Shown: piece by piece, positions 22,150 to 34,019 of the stretch
How the letters are laid out: each line of letters begins with the position of its first letter
Numbering within the stretch: the first letter of the stretch is position 1
DNA from: Isoetes taiwanensis
Taxonomy: Eukaryota; Streptophyta; Lycopodiopsida; Isoetales; Isoetaceae
Direction: 5' to 3'
Assembly: GCA_021234155.1 (NCBI GenBank)
Contig: JAJEKV010000035.1
Location: 6,571,891-6,635,890, forward strand
DNA: 64,000 bases
Translations under genes and position numbers: made by a program
The notes under the pieces: generated by a model
What the model saw: the letters and a program-made list of their open reading frames with translations, nothing else
What the model was told of the DNA's origin: nothing
Databases searched by the model: none

Positions 22150-24512
22150 TGTAATGGTCCTCGCCACCTAATGGGTCAATATACCTATTTATGTATGTAT
22201 ATACATATTCATGGCATATATGCAGCATGAGATTAGGGTTTTGTCTGGATTGTTGCAGAGCATGAAGGTAGGGAGCAATTCTGGGCAGTTTTGGAGCCCG
22301 AAATTTGAAGCATCATATCTCGGTGACCCGAGATCCTTTTCAGGTGATTGTTCTTTTGTTGGAAAGGTATTTAAGTAAGCTTTCCCGAATGGGTCTGATC
22401 AAGCCGAAACTCATCCGTATGCAAAAGTTATGACAGAAATAGTGATGCTGAGTCAGAATTGACTGCACTATGCCTATTCTTCTGCAGTTTGCTTCTTGGA
22501 GCTAGAAGACGATCTTTGGAGGCGCAATCAATTACAAGGGGTCCAGAGGTCTATGTGAAAAGAAATTATCAGGTGGGGTTTTGCTTTTGATCAATTGAGG
22601 TGTGCTATGAGCTGCCATGATTAGTCTGTACATGATTTTTGCATGCAAATATGATAGATTGTGAATTTGTTGGAGACTCATAAGGCTAGAGAAGAAAATC
22701 AATGATTGGAAACATCCCTGTAAGGCTGATTTTAAGTCAATAATGGCTGAATATTACATGAAGAGCACCGATTCAGCATGGAAACTTTAAAAAAAGGCAG
22801 AATTAGATTGGATCTGGTCGGCACCGAGCTCTCCAACGCCATTTTGTGTTCATGTTATGTTTCTGTCATTTTGGTTTTGTGCTTTATTTTGTTGGTCTTG
22901 TATTTGCTGCCTTTCTCAATTTATTTGCATGTCCTAGTATGAAGCTAAGTCCTCATAGATGGAATTGGGTTGCATTTGAGCTTAGCAGCAGAGGAGATCG
23001 AAGCATGAAGAGCTGAGCAGAATAATCATAATAGTAAGAATATGCATTGTTTGATAATTGTCTAACTATGGTAAAATTCTAAGGTTTGGGATAAAGTATC
23101 TTTCTTAGCTCATGGAGATGGGGCTAATGCTGAGAAGTAGCCTAGCACAGATGTAGAGCGTTGACCCCTCGGCATCAAGGATTTCAGCATCAAGTTTGCA
23201 TGTGGATCTTGAAATAGGAATAAGCGGTCATCTGACATCAAGGATTATTGAGATTGAGACGGGTCCACATTGGTACAAGGAGAGCCATGTGAAGCTTGGG
23301 GGTCTCTGAATATGACTATAGCATGAAGTACAGCTAGTCTGAGAGCGTAACTGTAAGTTTTCAAGTTGTTGCATTGTATTTTTATCAAGAGCATCATAAC
23401 TAATGGATTCAAAGTATAAACGTTATGGAACGTTGTATTCCTCATGGGAAGATGGTTTCGAGGTAAGTTTTGCATTATAGAAGATGTTAGTATCTTTCCT
23501 TGATCAGTAACGTATATAGGTATTGAAGCTACATCGATGATAGTCAGGCTCGTAACTTCCTCCGCAACCTCGACAAGGGCTAAGAGTATGATCTGGGCAC
23601 ATGTTTAATAAATATTGTAATGAACTTCACATGTCATGGTCTTTGCATTGCTCTACTGTTGTCTTGGTATTTGATTATGTCTATTGGAACCTTCGGGGTC
23701 AGACTTCTAGGTTCGGTGGCCTAGGTTGCTATGGCATGCTCATGTTCATCTGTGATTCTCTATGGTTCTTGTGCTCTGTGACACCGGGCGTAGTTTCCCT
23801 GATCAGGAGGCTACGTCAACTCTTGTGACTCCATGGTAAGAGGTCCTCCAAAGGGGACGTTTTGAGAGGGTATCGCGATATCGAGGTTCACCCCACCACC
23901 GCTCTGAGGGGCTTGGAATGTAAGCTGGCTGGGCAACATGCTGCTAACAGGGCCTGTATGTAGGCTGGCTAAGCTACCCATTGTCCCGGAGTTTGTTTAT
24001 GATGGTTTGGTACTCTGGTTATGTTCTTTGCTCTTGATGTTCATGATGTTTTCTTTATTGTCATAGTCTAGCGTTGCACCATAGGTTCTTGTGTCTTTGA
24101 GTCGTTTATGTTTGTTATTCAAGACTTTCAAGATGTTTTATGCATGCAGAGGCAGCCAGGGATCCCCACTTAGTCACGAGGACTAACCCCAGTGAGTGCA
24201 TGTGCAGTGAAAGAGCAAGGCGATGGCACCAGCGCTATTGTGGCTCATGGATGGGCGAGAAGCTTCTAGGATTGAGTTGCTAACATGGATGCTGTAACCA
24301 TTGAGAATATGGATTCTTTAGATGTTAATGTTATCTGATTATATTGAGATATCGAGTATTTGCTCATTGAGTTTTGAGTGTGCAATTTAGCTGTGCAAGA
24401 GGAAGATTCAATTCTTCACCATATTCAATTGTTTGTCATACCAACCTAGAATTAGCGTAGTATTGACAAGATCCCAAGTTGCCTAGAGGGTCAACTCGGC
24501 AGGCTCGTCACA

Positions 24513-27500
24513 CTAGGTGGCATGTTAGAGCCACGGTGGCATGTTGGAGCCTAGGTGGCATGTTTGAGCCAACTTGGCATATTTAAGCCTAGGTGGCATG
24601 TTGTGAGCCACCTTGGCATGTTGGAGCCTAGGTGGCATGGTGGAGCCCACGTGGCATGTTTGAGCCACCTTGGCATGTTGGAGCCTAGGTGGCATGTTGG
24701 AGCCTAGGTGGCATGTTTGAGCCCACCTTGGCATGTTTGAGCCACCTTGGCACGTTTGAGCCTAGGTGGCATGTTGGAGCCACCTTGGCATGTTGGAGCC
24801 TAAGTGAGCCTGCATGGCATGTTTGAGCCACCTAGGAATGTTAGAGCCTAGGTGGCATGTTGGAGCCCACGTGGCATATTTGAGCCACCTTGGCAAGTTA
24901 GAGCATAGGTGGCATGTTGGAGCCTGCGTGGCATGTTTGAGCACATTGGAGCCTAGGTGGCATGTTTGAGCCATTTTGCATGTTGGAGCCTAAGTGGCAT
25001 GTTTGAGCCACCTTGGCATGTTGGAGCCTAGGTGGCATGTTGGAGCCCACATGCCATGTTTGAGCCACCTTGGCATATTTGAGCCTAGGTGGCATGTTAG
25101 AGCCACGGTGGCATGTTGGAGCCTAGGTGGCATGTTTGAGCCAACTTGGCATATTTAAGCCTAGGTGGCATGTTGTGTGCCACCTTGGCATGTTGGAGCC
25201 TAGGTGGCATGGTGGAGCCCACGTGGCATGTTTGAGACACCTTGGCATGTTGGAGCCTAGGTGGCATGTTGGAGCCCACCTTGGCATGTTTGAGCCACCT
25301 TGGCATGTTCGAGCCACCTTGGCATGTTCGAGCCTAGGTGGCATGTTGGAGCCACCTTGGCATGTTGGAGCCTAAGTGAGCCTGCATGGCATGTTTGAGC
25401 CTATGTGGCATGTTTGAGCCACCTAGGAATGTTGGAGCCTAGGTGGCATGTTGGAGCCCACGTGGCATATTTGAGCCACCTTGGCAAGTTGGAGCATAGG
25501 TGGCATGTTGGAGCCTGCGTGGCATGTTTGAGTACGTTGGAGCCTAGGTGGCATGGTTGAGCCATTTTGTCATGTTGGAGCCTAGGTGGTATGTTGGAGC
25601 CACCTTGGCATGTTTGAGCCTAGGTGGCATGTTAGAGCCACCTTGGCATGTTGGAGCCCACGTGGCATGTTTGAGCCACCTTGGCATGTTGGAGCCTAGG
25701 TGGCATGTTTGAGCCAACTTGGCATATTTAAGCCTAGGTGGCATGTTGTGAGCCACCTTGGCATGTTGGAGCCTAGGTGGCATGGTGGAGCCCACGTGGC
25801 ATGTTTGAGCCACCTTGGCATGTTGGAGCCTAGGTGGCATGTTTGACCCACCTTGGCATGTTTGTGCCACCTGGCATGTTTGAACCTAGGTGGCATGTGG
25901 AGCCTAGGTGGCATGTTTAGCCACCTTGGCACGTTTTAGCCTAGGTGGCATGTTGGAGCCACCTTGGCATGTTGGAGCCTAACAGAGCCTGCATGGCATG
26001 TTTGAGCCTATGTGGCATGTTTGAGCCACCTAGGAATGTTGGAGCCTAGGTGGCATGTTGGAGCCCATGTGGCATATTTGAGCCACCTTGGCAAGTTGGA
26101 GCATAGGTGGCATGTTGGAGCCTGCGTGGCATGTTTGACACGTTGGAGCCTAGGTGGCATGTTTGAGCCGTTTTGCATGTTTAGCCTAAGTGGCATGTTG
26201 GAGCCACCTTGGCATGTTTGAGCCTAGGTGGCATGTTTGAGCCACCTTGGCATGTTGGAGCCTAGGTGGCATGTTGGAGCCCACGTGGCATGTTTGAGCC
26301 ACCTTGGCATGTTTGAGCCTAGGTGGCATGTTAGAGCCACGGTGGCATGTTGGAGCCTAGGTGGCATGTTTGAGCCAACTTGGCATATTTAAGCCTAGGT
26401 GGCATGTTGTGTGCCACCTTGGCATGTTGGAGCTTAGGTGGCATGGTGGAGCCCACGTGGCATGTTTGAGACACCTTGGCATGTTGGAGCCTAGGTGGCA
26501 TGTTGGAGCCCACCTTGGCATGTTTGAGACACCTTGGCATGTTCGAGCCTAGGTGGCATATTGGAGCCACCTTGGCATGTTGGAGCCTAAGTGAGCCTGC
26601 ATGGCATTTTGAGTCTATGTGGCATGTTTGAGCCACCTAGGAATGTTGGAGCCTAGGTGGCATGTTGGAGCCCACGTGGCATATTTGAGCCACCTTGGCA
26701 AGTTGGAGCATAGGTGGCATGTTTGAGCACTGCGTGGCATGTTTGAGCACGTTGGAGCCTAGGTGGCATGTTTGAGCCATTTTGTCATGTTAGAGCCTAG
26801 GTGGCATGTTGGAGCCACCTTGGCATGTTTGAGCCTAGGTGGCATGTTAGAGCCACCTTGGCATGTTGGAGCCCATGTGGCATGTTGGAGCCCCGTGGCA
26901 TGTTTGAGCCACCTTGGCATGTTGGAGCCTAGGTGGCATGTTGTAGCCCATGTGGCATGTTTGAGCCACCTTGTCATGTTGGAGCCTAGGTGGCATGTTT
27001 GAGCCACCTTGGCATGTTGGAGCCTAGGTGGCATGTTGGAGCCCACGTGGCATGTTTGAGCCTAGGTGGCATGTTAGAGCCACGGTGGCATGTTGGAGCC
27101 TAGGTGGCATGTTTGAGCCAACTTGGCATATTTAAGCCTAGGTGGCATGTTGTGAGCCACCTTGGCATGTTGGAGCCTAGGTGGCATGGTGGAGCCCACG
27201 TGGCATGTTTGAGCCACCTTGGCATGTTGGAGCCTAGGTGGCATGTTGGAGCCTAGGTGGCATGTTGGAGCCCACCTTGGCATGTTTGAGCCACCTGGCA
27301 TGTTTGAGCCTAGGTGGCATGTTGGAGCCCACGTGGCATATCTGAGCCACCTTGGCAAGTTGGAGCCCACGTGGCATGTTTGAGCCACCTTGGCATGTTG
27401 GAGCCTAGGTGGCATGTTGAAGCCCATGTGGCATGTTTGAGCCACCTTGTCATGTTGGAGCCTAGGTGGCATGTTTGAGCCACATTGGCATGTTGGAGCC

Positions 27501-28622
27501 CACGTGGCATGTTTGAGCCTAGGTGGCATGTTAGAGCCACGGTGGCATGTTGGAGCCTAGGTGGCATGTTTGAGCCAACCTGGCATATTTAAGCCTAGGT
27601 GGCATGTTGTGATCCACCTTGGCATGTTGGAGCCTAGGTGGCGTGGTGGAGACCACGTGGCATGTTTGAGCCACCTTGGCATGTTGGAGCCTAGGTGGCA
27701 TGTTGGAGCCTAGGTGGCATGTTTGAGCCCACCTTGGCATGTTTGAGCCACCTGGCATGTTTGAGCCTAGGTGGCATGTTGGAGCCTAGGTGGCATGCTA
27801 AGCCACCTTGGCATAGGTGGGATGTTGGAGCCACCTTGGTATGTTGGAGCCTAAGTGAGCCTGCATGGCATGTTTGAGCCTATGTGGCATGTTTGAGCCA
27901 CCTAGGAATGTTGGAGCCTAGGTGGCATGTTGGAGCCCACGTGGCATATTTGAGCCACCTTGGCAAGTTGGAGCATAGGTGGCATGTTGGAGCCTGCGTG
28001 GCATGTTTGAGCACGTTGGAGCCTAGGTGGCATGTTTGAGCCATTTTGCATGTTGGAGCCTAAGTGGCATGTTGGAGCCACCTTGGCATGTTTGAGCCTA
28101 GGTGGCATGTTAGAGCCATCTTGGCATGTTGGAGCCCACGCAGCATGTTGGAGCCCACGTGGCATGTTTGAGCCACCTTGGCATGTTGGAGCCTAGGTGA
28201 CATGTTGAAGCCCATGTGGCATGTTTGAGCCACCTTGTCATGTTGGAGCCTACGTGGCATGTTTGAGCCACCTTGGCATGTTGGAGCCTAGGTGGCATGT
28301 TGGAGCCCACGTGGCATGTTTGAGCCACTTTGGCATGTTTGAGCCTAGGTGGCATGTTAGAGCTCTGGGTGGCATCTTTGGAGCCTAGGTGGCATGTTTG
28401 AGCCAACTTGGCATATTTAAGCCTAGGTGACATGTTGTGAGCCTAGGTGGCATGGTGGAGCCCACGTGGCATGTTTGCGCCACGTTGGCATATTGGAGCC
28501 TCCATGGCATGTTAGAGCCCGCGTGGCATGTTGGAGCCACCTTTGTGGCATGTTTGAGCCACCTTGTGTATGTTTGAGCCACCTTGGCGGCATGTTTGAG
28601 CCACCTTGGCATGTTTGAGCTG
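24513..28622. repeat. 19-bp satellite array (GCCTAGGTGGCATGTTGGA family), about 4.1 kb
   Basis: Roughly 200 tandem 19-bp monomers of the form GCC-N5-GGCATGTT(T/G)GA. Main variants are GCCTAGGTGGCATGTTGGA, GCCACCTTGGCATGTTTGA and GCCCACGTGGCATGTTTGA, with occasional 18-, 20- and 21-bp units. A higher-order block (GTTAGAGCCACGGTGGCATG ... CAACTTGGCATATTTAAGCC) recurs near 24,525, 25,095, 26,325, 27,070 and 27,530. Because three monomers equal 57 bp, frames stay open and encode 19-residue repeats on both strands (for example PPRLQHAKVAQTCHLGSN). These are not genes. Confidence 0.92.
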
Positions 28623-28679
28623 ATTGGGACCTGAGATCATGTGCATATGCTCAAAAAATGGATTTGAGGCATAAAAAAG

Positions 28680-28878
<199 letters not shown>

Positions 28879-28939
28879 TCCCACATGATTGAGTTTTTTG
28901 CATGAGAGACGATGAGAGGTGATGAGAGATGTGAGAGGG

Positions 28940-28970
28940 AGGTGAGAGTGGGGAAAACCCACTCTCACCT
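28940..28970. repeat. Subterminal hairpin, left end of Harbinger element
   Basis: GGTGAGAGTGGG and CCCACTCTCACC pair perfectly around a 5-base loop (GAAAA). Confidence 0.8.
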
Positions 28971-29191
28971 TTTATGCCCCGAGAGTCATTTTTTTGCTTA
29001 ACTGGCGGACGGGGCGTTTCCCATCGGTTTCTGCCCGTTAAGCTTAACCCCTGCCGGAATGTTTTTCGCTTGCTAAAATGGCATTTCTCTATTCCCGCGA
29101 ATCTCCCATGTTCCAGCGGTGACAGATCTTTGTTCCCCTGTTCTCTGAGCTTCTTGGCGCAGATCCGACCGGAGCAAGGTCGATTGTCGTC

Positions 29192-29315
29192 GAGGTATGC
29201 ATTACTACCTAAGAATTTAAGATTCTCGCATTCCATTTCAGCATAATTCGATTTCCCTTTTGTAATGAAGATTGGATGCCAAAAACAATAAAACTGTTTA
29301 TCTTCATTGCTTGCA
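29192..29315 (+). other. Probable 5'-UTR intron of the Myb-like gene
   Basis: A donor (GAG|GTATGC, about 29,192) and an acceptor (TTGCTTGCAG, ending about 29,315) precede the start codon at 29,343. Neither contains coding sequence. Confidence 0.5.
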
Positions 29316-29342
29316 GATTTCTAAGATCCTGTACTTGTAAGC

Positions 29343-30548
29343 ATGCCAAGAGGTTCAGATCATTCAAAGGCCTTCGTTCCTCCAAGGCGTGAAAAGGAAT
29401 TTCAGCCAAGAAAGGCAAAGAAAATGACCGGATCAGTGTCTGCCCCTGTAATTCATGGACTTCCTGCTCCAAAAGAATCAAAGAGGAGTAGAAGCAGGTC
29501 GGATTCCCCGGTTGTTTGTGCTAGAAGGACAAACTTTGAGGCAACGCAAGTAAGTCAAGACTCTGTTTCTTCTGGAAAGTCCCAAGCATTAGTAGTTGTA
29601 GATCCAAATTCCGATACAATGGTCCCGAAAGCAAAGCGTAAATCACCATTGGATTGGTCTGATGAAGCCATCTGTGCATTGTTGAACCATCTAATGGAAT
29701 TCAAGGCACATAACAATGGTAGCATCAATCTTTCCAATTCCCAATGGAAAGAAATTCTGGAAAGACTCATGCCCATAGTACCAGGTTTAGTTGAATTGAG
29801 GCAGCTGAAGAATAAATGGGACAAGTTACAATCTAAATTCAAGGACGAGAAATATGCCGAAGACAGAACAGGGGCCGAGCCCTCTTCTTGGCAGTGGTAT
29901 GAGAAGATGGAAGAATTGAGAACAGGTTGCACTAATCACACAGATCTCCCTGGTGCAGGAGATGACGGTGCATTTGGGGAAGAAGCATTCCATGCTGCTG
30001 AGATGCATTCATCATACCAGGAAAATTATATGCCAGAATCATTCTATGAAACCTTTGGAACCAATTCAGCATTCCAGGAAGAGCAATTTGAGGTTCCAAA
30101 CACGGACCCTCCATGTAATAACACAGAACCCCTTGAAACACCTTCGAGCCCGAACACAAATGGTGGAAATTCAAACAGTACTCCTAATTCTGCTGATAGA
30201 GAAGGCCTGCATGAGATAAGTCCAAGATCAGCAGCTTGTATGCAGCCTGGAGTTGCAGGTAAACTAGTCTCAAGGAAGAGATCCAGATTGGCTATTGATG
30301 AGGACATAGCTTCTGGAATCAGTGAAATGGCAACTCGGTTTGGGGCAGCAAAAGACAAGAAATTGGAGTTCATGAAAGATGATTCCATGCGAAAAATTGA
30401 ATTGGTAAAAGAGCTGGAAGAAATGAGATCTGCTCATAGCCTGAAAATTGCAGAATCCATGGCTATCATGACTCAAAGCATTTGCCAAATGACCAAGGAG
30501 ACTTTGCTCGAAATTGCAAAACTCTCGGCATCAAAACAGGGAAATTGA
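29343..30548 (+). CDS. Myb/SANT-like DNA-binding protein of PIF/Harbinger element
   Basis: Uninterrupted 401-codon frame from ATG (29,343) to TGA. Residues about 97-190 form a Myb/SANT-like (trihelix-type) domain: D-W-S-D-E-A-I-C-A-L-L-N-H-L-M-E-F, then W-K-E-I-L-E-R-L, then Q-L-K-N-K-W-D-K-L-Q-S-K-F-K, and S-S-W-Q-W-Y-E-K-M-E-E-L. Basic nuclear-localisation-like stretches occur near residues 15-45 and 310. The C-terminus (about 330-400) is a charged amphipathic helix. In PIF/Harbinger elements the Myb-like partner binds the element ends and helps the transposase enter the nucleus. It is convergent with the transposase gene. The absence of stops contrasts with the broken transposase, so the ORF has decayed less or has been retained. 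A likely 5'-UTR intron precedes it. Confidence 0.85.
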   Translation: MPRGSDHSKAFVPPRREKEFQPRKAKKMTGSVSAPVIHGLPAPKESKRSRSRSDSPVVCARRTNFEATQVSQDSVSSGKSQALVVVDPNSDTMVPKAKRKSPLDWSDEAICALLNHLMEFKAHNNGSINLSNSQWKEILERLMPIVPGLVELRQLKNKWDKLQSKFKDEKYAEDRTGAEPSSWQWYEKMEELRTGCTNHTDLPGAGDDGAFGEEAFHAAEMHSSYQENYMPESFYETFGTNSAFQEEQFEVPNTDPPCNNTEPLETPSSPNTNGGNSNSTPNSADREGLHEISPRSAACMQPGVAGKLVSRKRSRLAIDEDIASGISEMATRFGAAKDKKLEFMKDDSMRKIELVKELEEMRSAHSLKIAESMAIMTQSICQMTKETLLEIAKLSASKQGN

Positions 30549-30918
30549 AGGTACTTTAAGTATTTTTAGTTTGCAATGGCTTTGTATTTGTGTTCTTTAT
30601 TGTTAGATGTTGTATTGTCTTTTTCCTGCAAATCCCATTGGAATTGCAACATTCTATTCTATTACAGTTGATGGCAGGAAATTGTAGTCTGACATAGAAA
30701 GTTGCCAGCAAGTTGTCGACCAGTCATAGTGCAGAATTGGGCATACAAACCATTACATTTCAGGACCATTAGATTTCATGACAGTTGCCTTTTTCCTTAG
30801 ATGTCATTCGAGCCATAATGTCGTGTACCATATTACCATTAGATAGCAGGCTCCCATAAATTATGTCCTCGACTTGTGTGCCAACATTTTATTTTCCTAT
30901 TCTACGTTTCCTGAGAAG

Positions 30919-31281
30919 ATGGCCCGACCGAAGGCAGTAGTTCATAAGCGCTTCAGATTCCGGCACCATCCTCCTCCATCGCCATCCTCCTCCTCCTCAG
31001 ACTCAGACAATATGTCTTAGGGCAGTGTAAATTCCTCATGCACTGTCGAGGAGAATGAGCTTTCTGTGCTGAATCACAGAAAGACTCATAACTCCATAAC
31101 TGCACAAGCTTTGGTGCAGTATTTGGACATGGGCATTCGAGTGGAGCCCGATTTATTCGAGTGGGCTATGAACGCTCCAGTTCGGCAGAAGGTCCATGTC
31201 GAGTTTACCTTTGTGAAGATTTCTGGTCTTTGGGTTATGATGGAGATCAAAATACCCGAGACAAGTTGTGTTGCATGTTGA
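30919..31281 (+). pseudogene. Third reading frame of the Harbinger element, unrecognised, one in-frame stop
   Basis: ATG at 30,919 opens a short basic and Pro/Ser-rich start (M-A-R-P-K-A-V-V-H-K-R-F-R-F-R, then P-P-P-S-P-S-S-S-S-S-D-S-D) ending in TAG at 31,018-31,020. The same frame continues without break to TGA at 31,281 (containing A-L-V-Q-Y-L-D-M-G-I-R-V-E-P-D-L-F-E-W). Read through the TAG it would be about 120 residues. No family was recognised. The basic start followed by a Ser/acidic run loosely recalls the acidic genes of transposon copies A and B, but that may be coincidence. Confidence 0.4.
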
Positions 31282-31968
31282 AGCCGGCCTCTTTTTTTGT
31301 TTTGTTCTTCCTTTTCTTCAGCTTTACAGGTTTCTTTAGCTTTACAGGTTTCCTTTTGTGGTAGATGAATCCCCTGGAACACCCCTTTTTTTTGTAAAAA
31401 ATACAAACAAATGTTCTTTGTTGTACATGTTTTTGAGTAATATAAAGGACAAAGCGGTTTTCTCAGAACTTCATTTTGTAGTATCTTCATTTATTTTTTT
31501 CACTAATGATTTTTTTTGGCGATGGGGACAAGTGAGTTTGGATCCAGAGCGAGGGGACAAAAGAGCTTGAATCAAGCTTTGAAGTGGGGTTCTTGATATC
31601 CTTTTTTTTTTTCTTAAGTACATGCAGTGTAGTTAGAACTCGAGACTTACTTTTCATTGTTCAAGATTGTTCATTCATTAGCACTACATTTGAGTGCATG
31701 CATACATTTGTGAACCCGATTCAATGAATACAATTGAGTTTTTTCATTTCACTGAAATGTGATGTGTTTGAGTACTCTACTTTATGTTAAGTTTCTGCAA
31801 AGCAAATAATGTCATGCAAAGAGAATTTTCGCCACAAACAATGCAAGTAAAAGTTCTATAAAACAAGCAATGCAAATAAAGTTGTCGATACAAAATCAGA
31901 ATGAACTTTCATTCCATTTATCATTCAAAACACATCAAGTTCTCACAACATCATGTCCAAATGCTCAT

Positions 31969-33230
31969 TTACTTTTCCAGATTTTGGAGTAGGATGTGCC
32001 TGATCTGATCTCCCTCCTTTTTCAGCTTCCTGTTCATGTCTTGAGTCTCATAGTACTCGACATGAGGGCATTCTGGAGTTAATGGCAGCAAATCCAATCC
32101 CTTTCTCTCAAAAATACAGAAGTTCCATAGAACAGCACAAGCATGCACGATTTTGCTAGCTTGTGATGCTTGAACAGTGAGACTCTTTAAGATTCTCCAT
32201 TTCTCCTTGACAATACCAAATCCATTCTCAATTACAACTCTGCCTCTACAGGATTCTCTTGTTGAATCGATTCTTTTTGTTATCAGGGTCCGGAAAAACC
32301 TTTAGCGTAAATGGCACGCTAGGATATCTGAGAATCTCCAAGCAATTGAGGAGGTATGTTTACAACTACATCTTCCTCAGTAGGCATTCCTTTCTTGATC
32401 TTCTTCCCTTTTAATCTAACAATAGGTTTCTGCAATATGGATTTGGAGGCCAACCTGTTATAAATGGTGCTTCTCCTGAAATGTCCAGAATCATGTACAG
32501 ATCCTACTCTAATACAACAGACATTCACAAACAATTTACTATGAGTAACACAACCTTGGAACAAAATAGAATGTCTTTTATTCTTCTTTGTAGTAGTCAT
32601 TTGCATGATCTTTTTCTTGGGTTTTTCAGTACAAGTATATGTGGCTTCCATCAACACAGACAAACACGTTTTATGCACCGGTGGCCTCCTTAAATTCTGC
32701 TATAATATCAAGTAACCTCTGCCCTTACGATGGAATAGCTACAAATCTCCTATACAGCATGTTCTTGGAAGCCAAAGCTAGTGTGATCTTCCTCACATAT
32801 TTGCATCTTGATCCCGACAAAGATAGAATCTCCTTCCAACATGCAGAGGAGATTCTCCATGAGCAAGGAAGTAAACTACCATAGCTACAGCCCTTCTCGG
32901 ATCTATGGGAGGCCTTACTTTCCTTCCAGGCTTTACAAAATATGGGGCCAGAAGACCTACCAGCTTATCGAATGATGCTCTTGACATCCTGTAACATTGC
33001 CTCCACATATCATCCTCATAAGAGGGCAAGCAATTCCAGGCATGGTTGTCAATGCTATCCCACTGTGTAGTCTGTCTCGGTGCAACCCAAAATCTTCTTG
33101 AAGGCCTCTTTAATCTGGCTGTCCCCAACAGAATCAAGGTAAATTGACAACAAGTCATGAGTCGGCTGCATTCTATGGTTTCAGTCTCCATAGCTAAGTC
33201 TAAGAGCTCGGAATCGTGATATGAATCCAT
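31969..33230 (-). pseudogene. PIF/Harbinger transposase (DDE), frameshifted
   Basis: Recognisable end to end with several frame changes. The N-terminal part (33,230 to about 32,800) has W-R-Q-C-Y-R-M-S-R-A-S-F-D-K-L-V and D-P-R-R-A-V-A-M-V-V-Y-F-L-A-H-G, the helix-turn-helix region of HARBI1-like proteins. After a shift, Y-V-R-K-I-T-L-A-L leads to the first catalytic block C-V-D-G-S-H-I (near 32,650). Then K-K-N-K-R-H-S-I-L-F-Q-G and G-S-V-H-D-S-G-H-F-R-R-S (second Asp, near 32,500) follow. The last block is V-V-I-E-N-G-F-G-I-V-K-E-K-W-R-I-L (catalytic Glu, near 32,225), with an intact tail to a stop at 31,969. All three DDE residues are present but at least three frameshifts or stops separate them, so this copy cannot make transposase. 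Confidence 0.85.
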
Positions 33231-33552
33231 CGAGGTTTAGGCAAAACCGCCGCAATGCAATGCCGAAAGCATAATACCAGCATAAAACCATTGCAATCAT
33301 CCCCAAAATCGAGGATCCATATCAAAATATTGTTATCTTGGGACCATAACGGGCGATTTGGGAAGCAAATGGAGGAAAATAAAACCCACCGAGGTCGGGA
33401 CCAGAAAGAGCTTTGGGGGAAATGAAAGAAAGAAGGCCATTTCATGATTCCAAGATTGGTTCGCGCCAACAAATTGAATTCCGGCAGGCGGTGGAATTTG
33501 GCCTTCGATTTCCAGAACTCAGGGAAACGGCCATGTTAATTAAGGCAGAGAA

Positions 33553-33620
33553 GAGCTCCTCTCGAGCTCGAGAGGAGCTATACGTACAAATTTTATCTCT
33601 CGCCGTATATGGCGAGAGAT
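33553..33620. repeat. Two palindromes near right end of Harbinger element
   Basis: A perfect 26-bp palindrome centred on CTCGAGCTCGAG (33,553-33,578) is followed by ATCTCTCGCC / GGCGAGAGAT arms around a 6-base loop (33,594-33,619). Confidence 0.85.
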
Positions 33621-33646
33621 ACAAAATTCGCGATCATGTGGGAAAC

Positions 33647-33757
<111 letters not shown>

Positions 33758-34019
33758 CTGATAGACTTGTTGGTTCCCATGGATGTTAAAGTTAAATTCA
33801 GTTCAATTCAATTTTGGGATCTTCATAATGACTTTGCATTCTAGTTTTCTATAAGCATGAGGGGTAAAGGGACAATAGATGAGATATTGCATTTTTGTAA
33901 AGCGGGTCCCACCCCTCTAGGAATACAAATCAAATTCTTGATGGTTTTGTTATGCAAAAATAGGTGTTAAGTAATTGAAGTAGTTGAAGTAACTTGTCTT
34001 ACATGGAATACTAGTGTAA

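Larger units (their letters stand above)
21305..24512 (+). mobile_element. LTR retrotransposon, internally deleted, 5' LTR truncated
   Basis: The segment 21,305-21,759 is repeated at 24,058-24,512 (455 bp each, only a couple of differences noticed), both ending ...GGCTCGTCACA. Immediately after the first copy comes the primer-binding site TGGTATCAGAGC. A purine tract (AGAAGGGGAGA) at 22,138-22,148 precedes TGTAATGG, which I take as the true 5' end of the LTR (TGTAATGG...TCACA, 22,150-24,512, about 2.36 kb). The first copy is then a 5' LTR missing its first roughly 1.9 kb. Only about 360 bp lie between the primer-binding site and the purine tract and no gag-pol is present, so it is a non-autonomous or deleted element. 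The 3' end abuts the 19-bp satellite directly. Confidence 0.8.

Noticed and set aside
24058-24512. Taking the 455-bp direct repeats as complete LTRs
   Set aside because: No purine tract precedes the second copy, whereas AGAAGGGGAGA|TTGTAATGG at 22,138-22,158 fits the true LTR start; the 455-bp match is therefore only the 3' part of a longer LTR.
24515-28622. Many overlapping open frames on both strands encoding Cys/His/Trp-rich 19-residue repeats
   Set aside because: They arise from the 19-bp satellite (three monomers equal 57 bp) and are open on both strands with no start context or conservation beyond the DNA repeat.
24513-28622. CRISPR-like array
   Set aside because: Monomers are contiguous without unique spacers and the genome is clearly eukaryotic.
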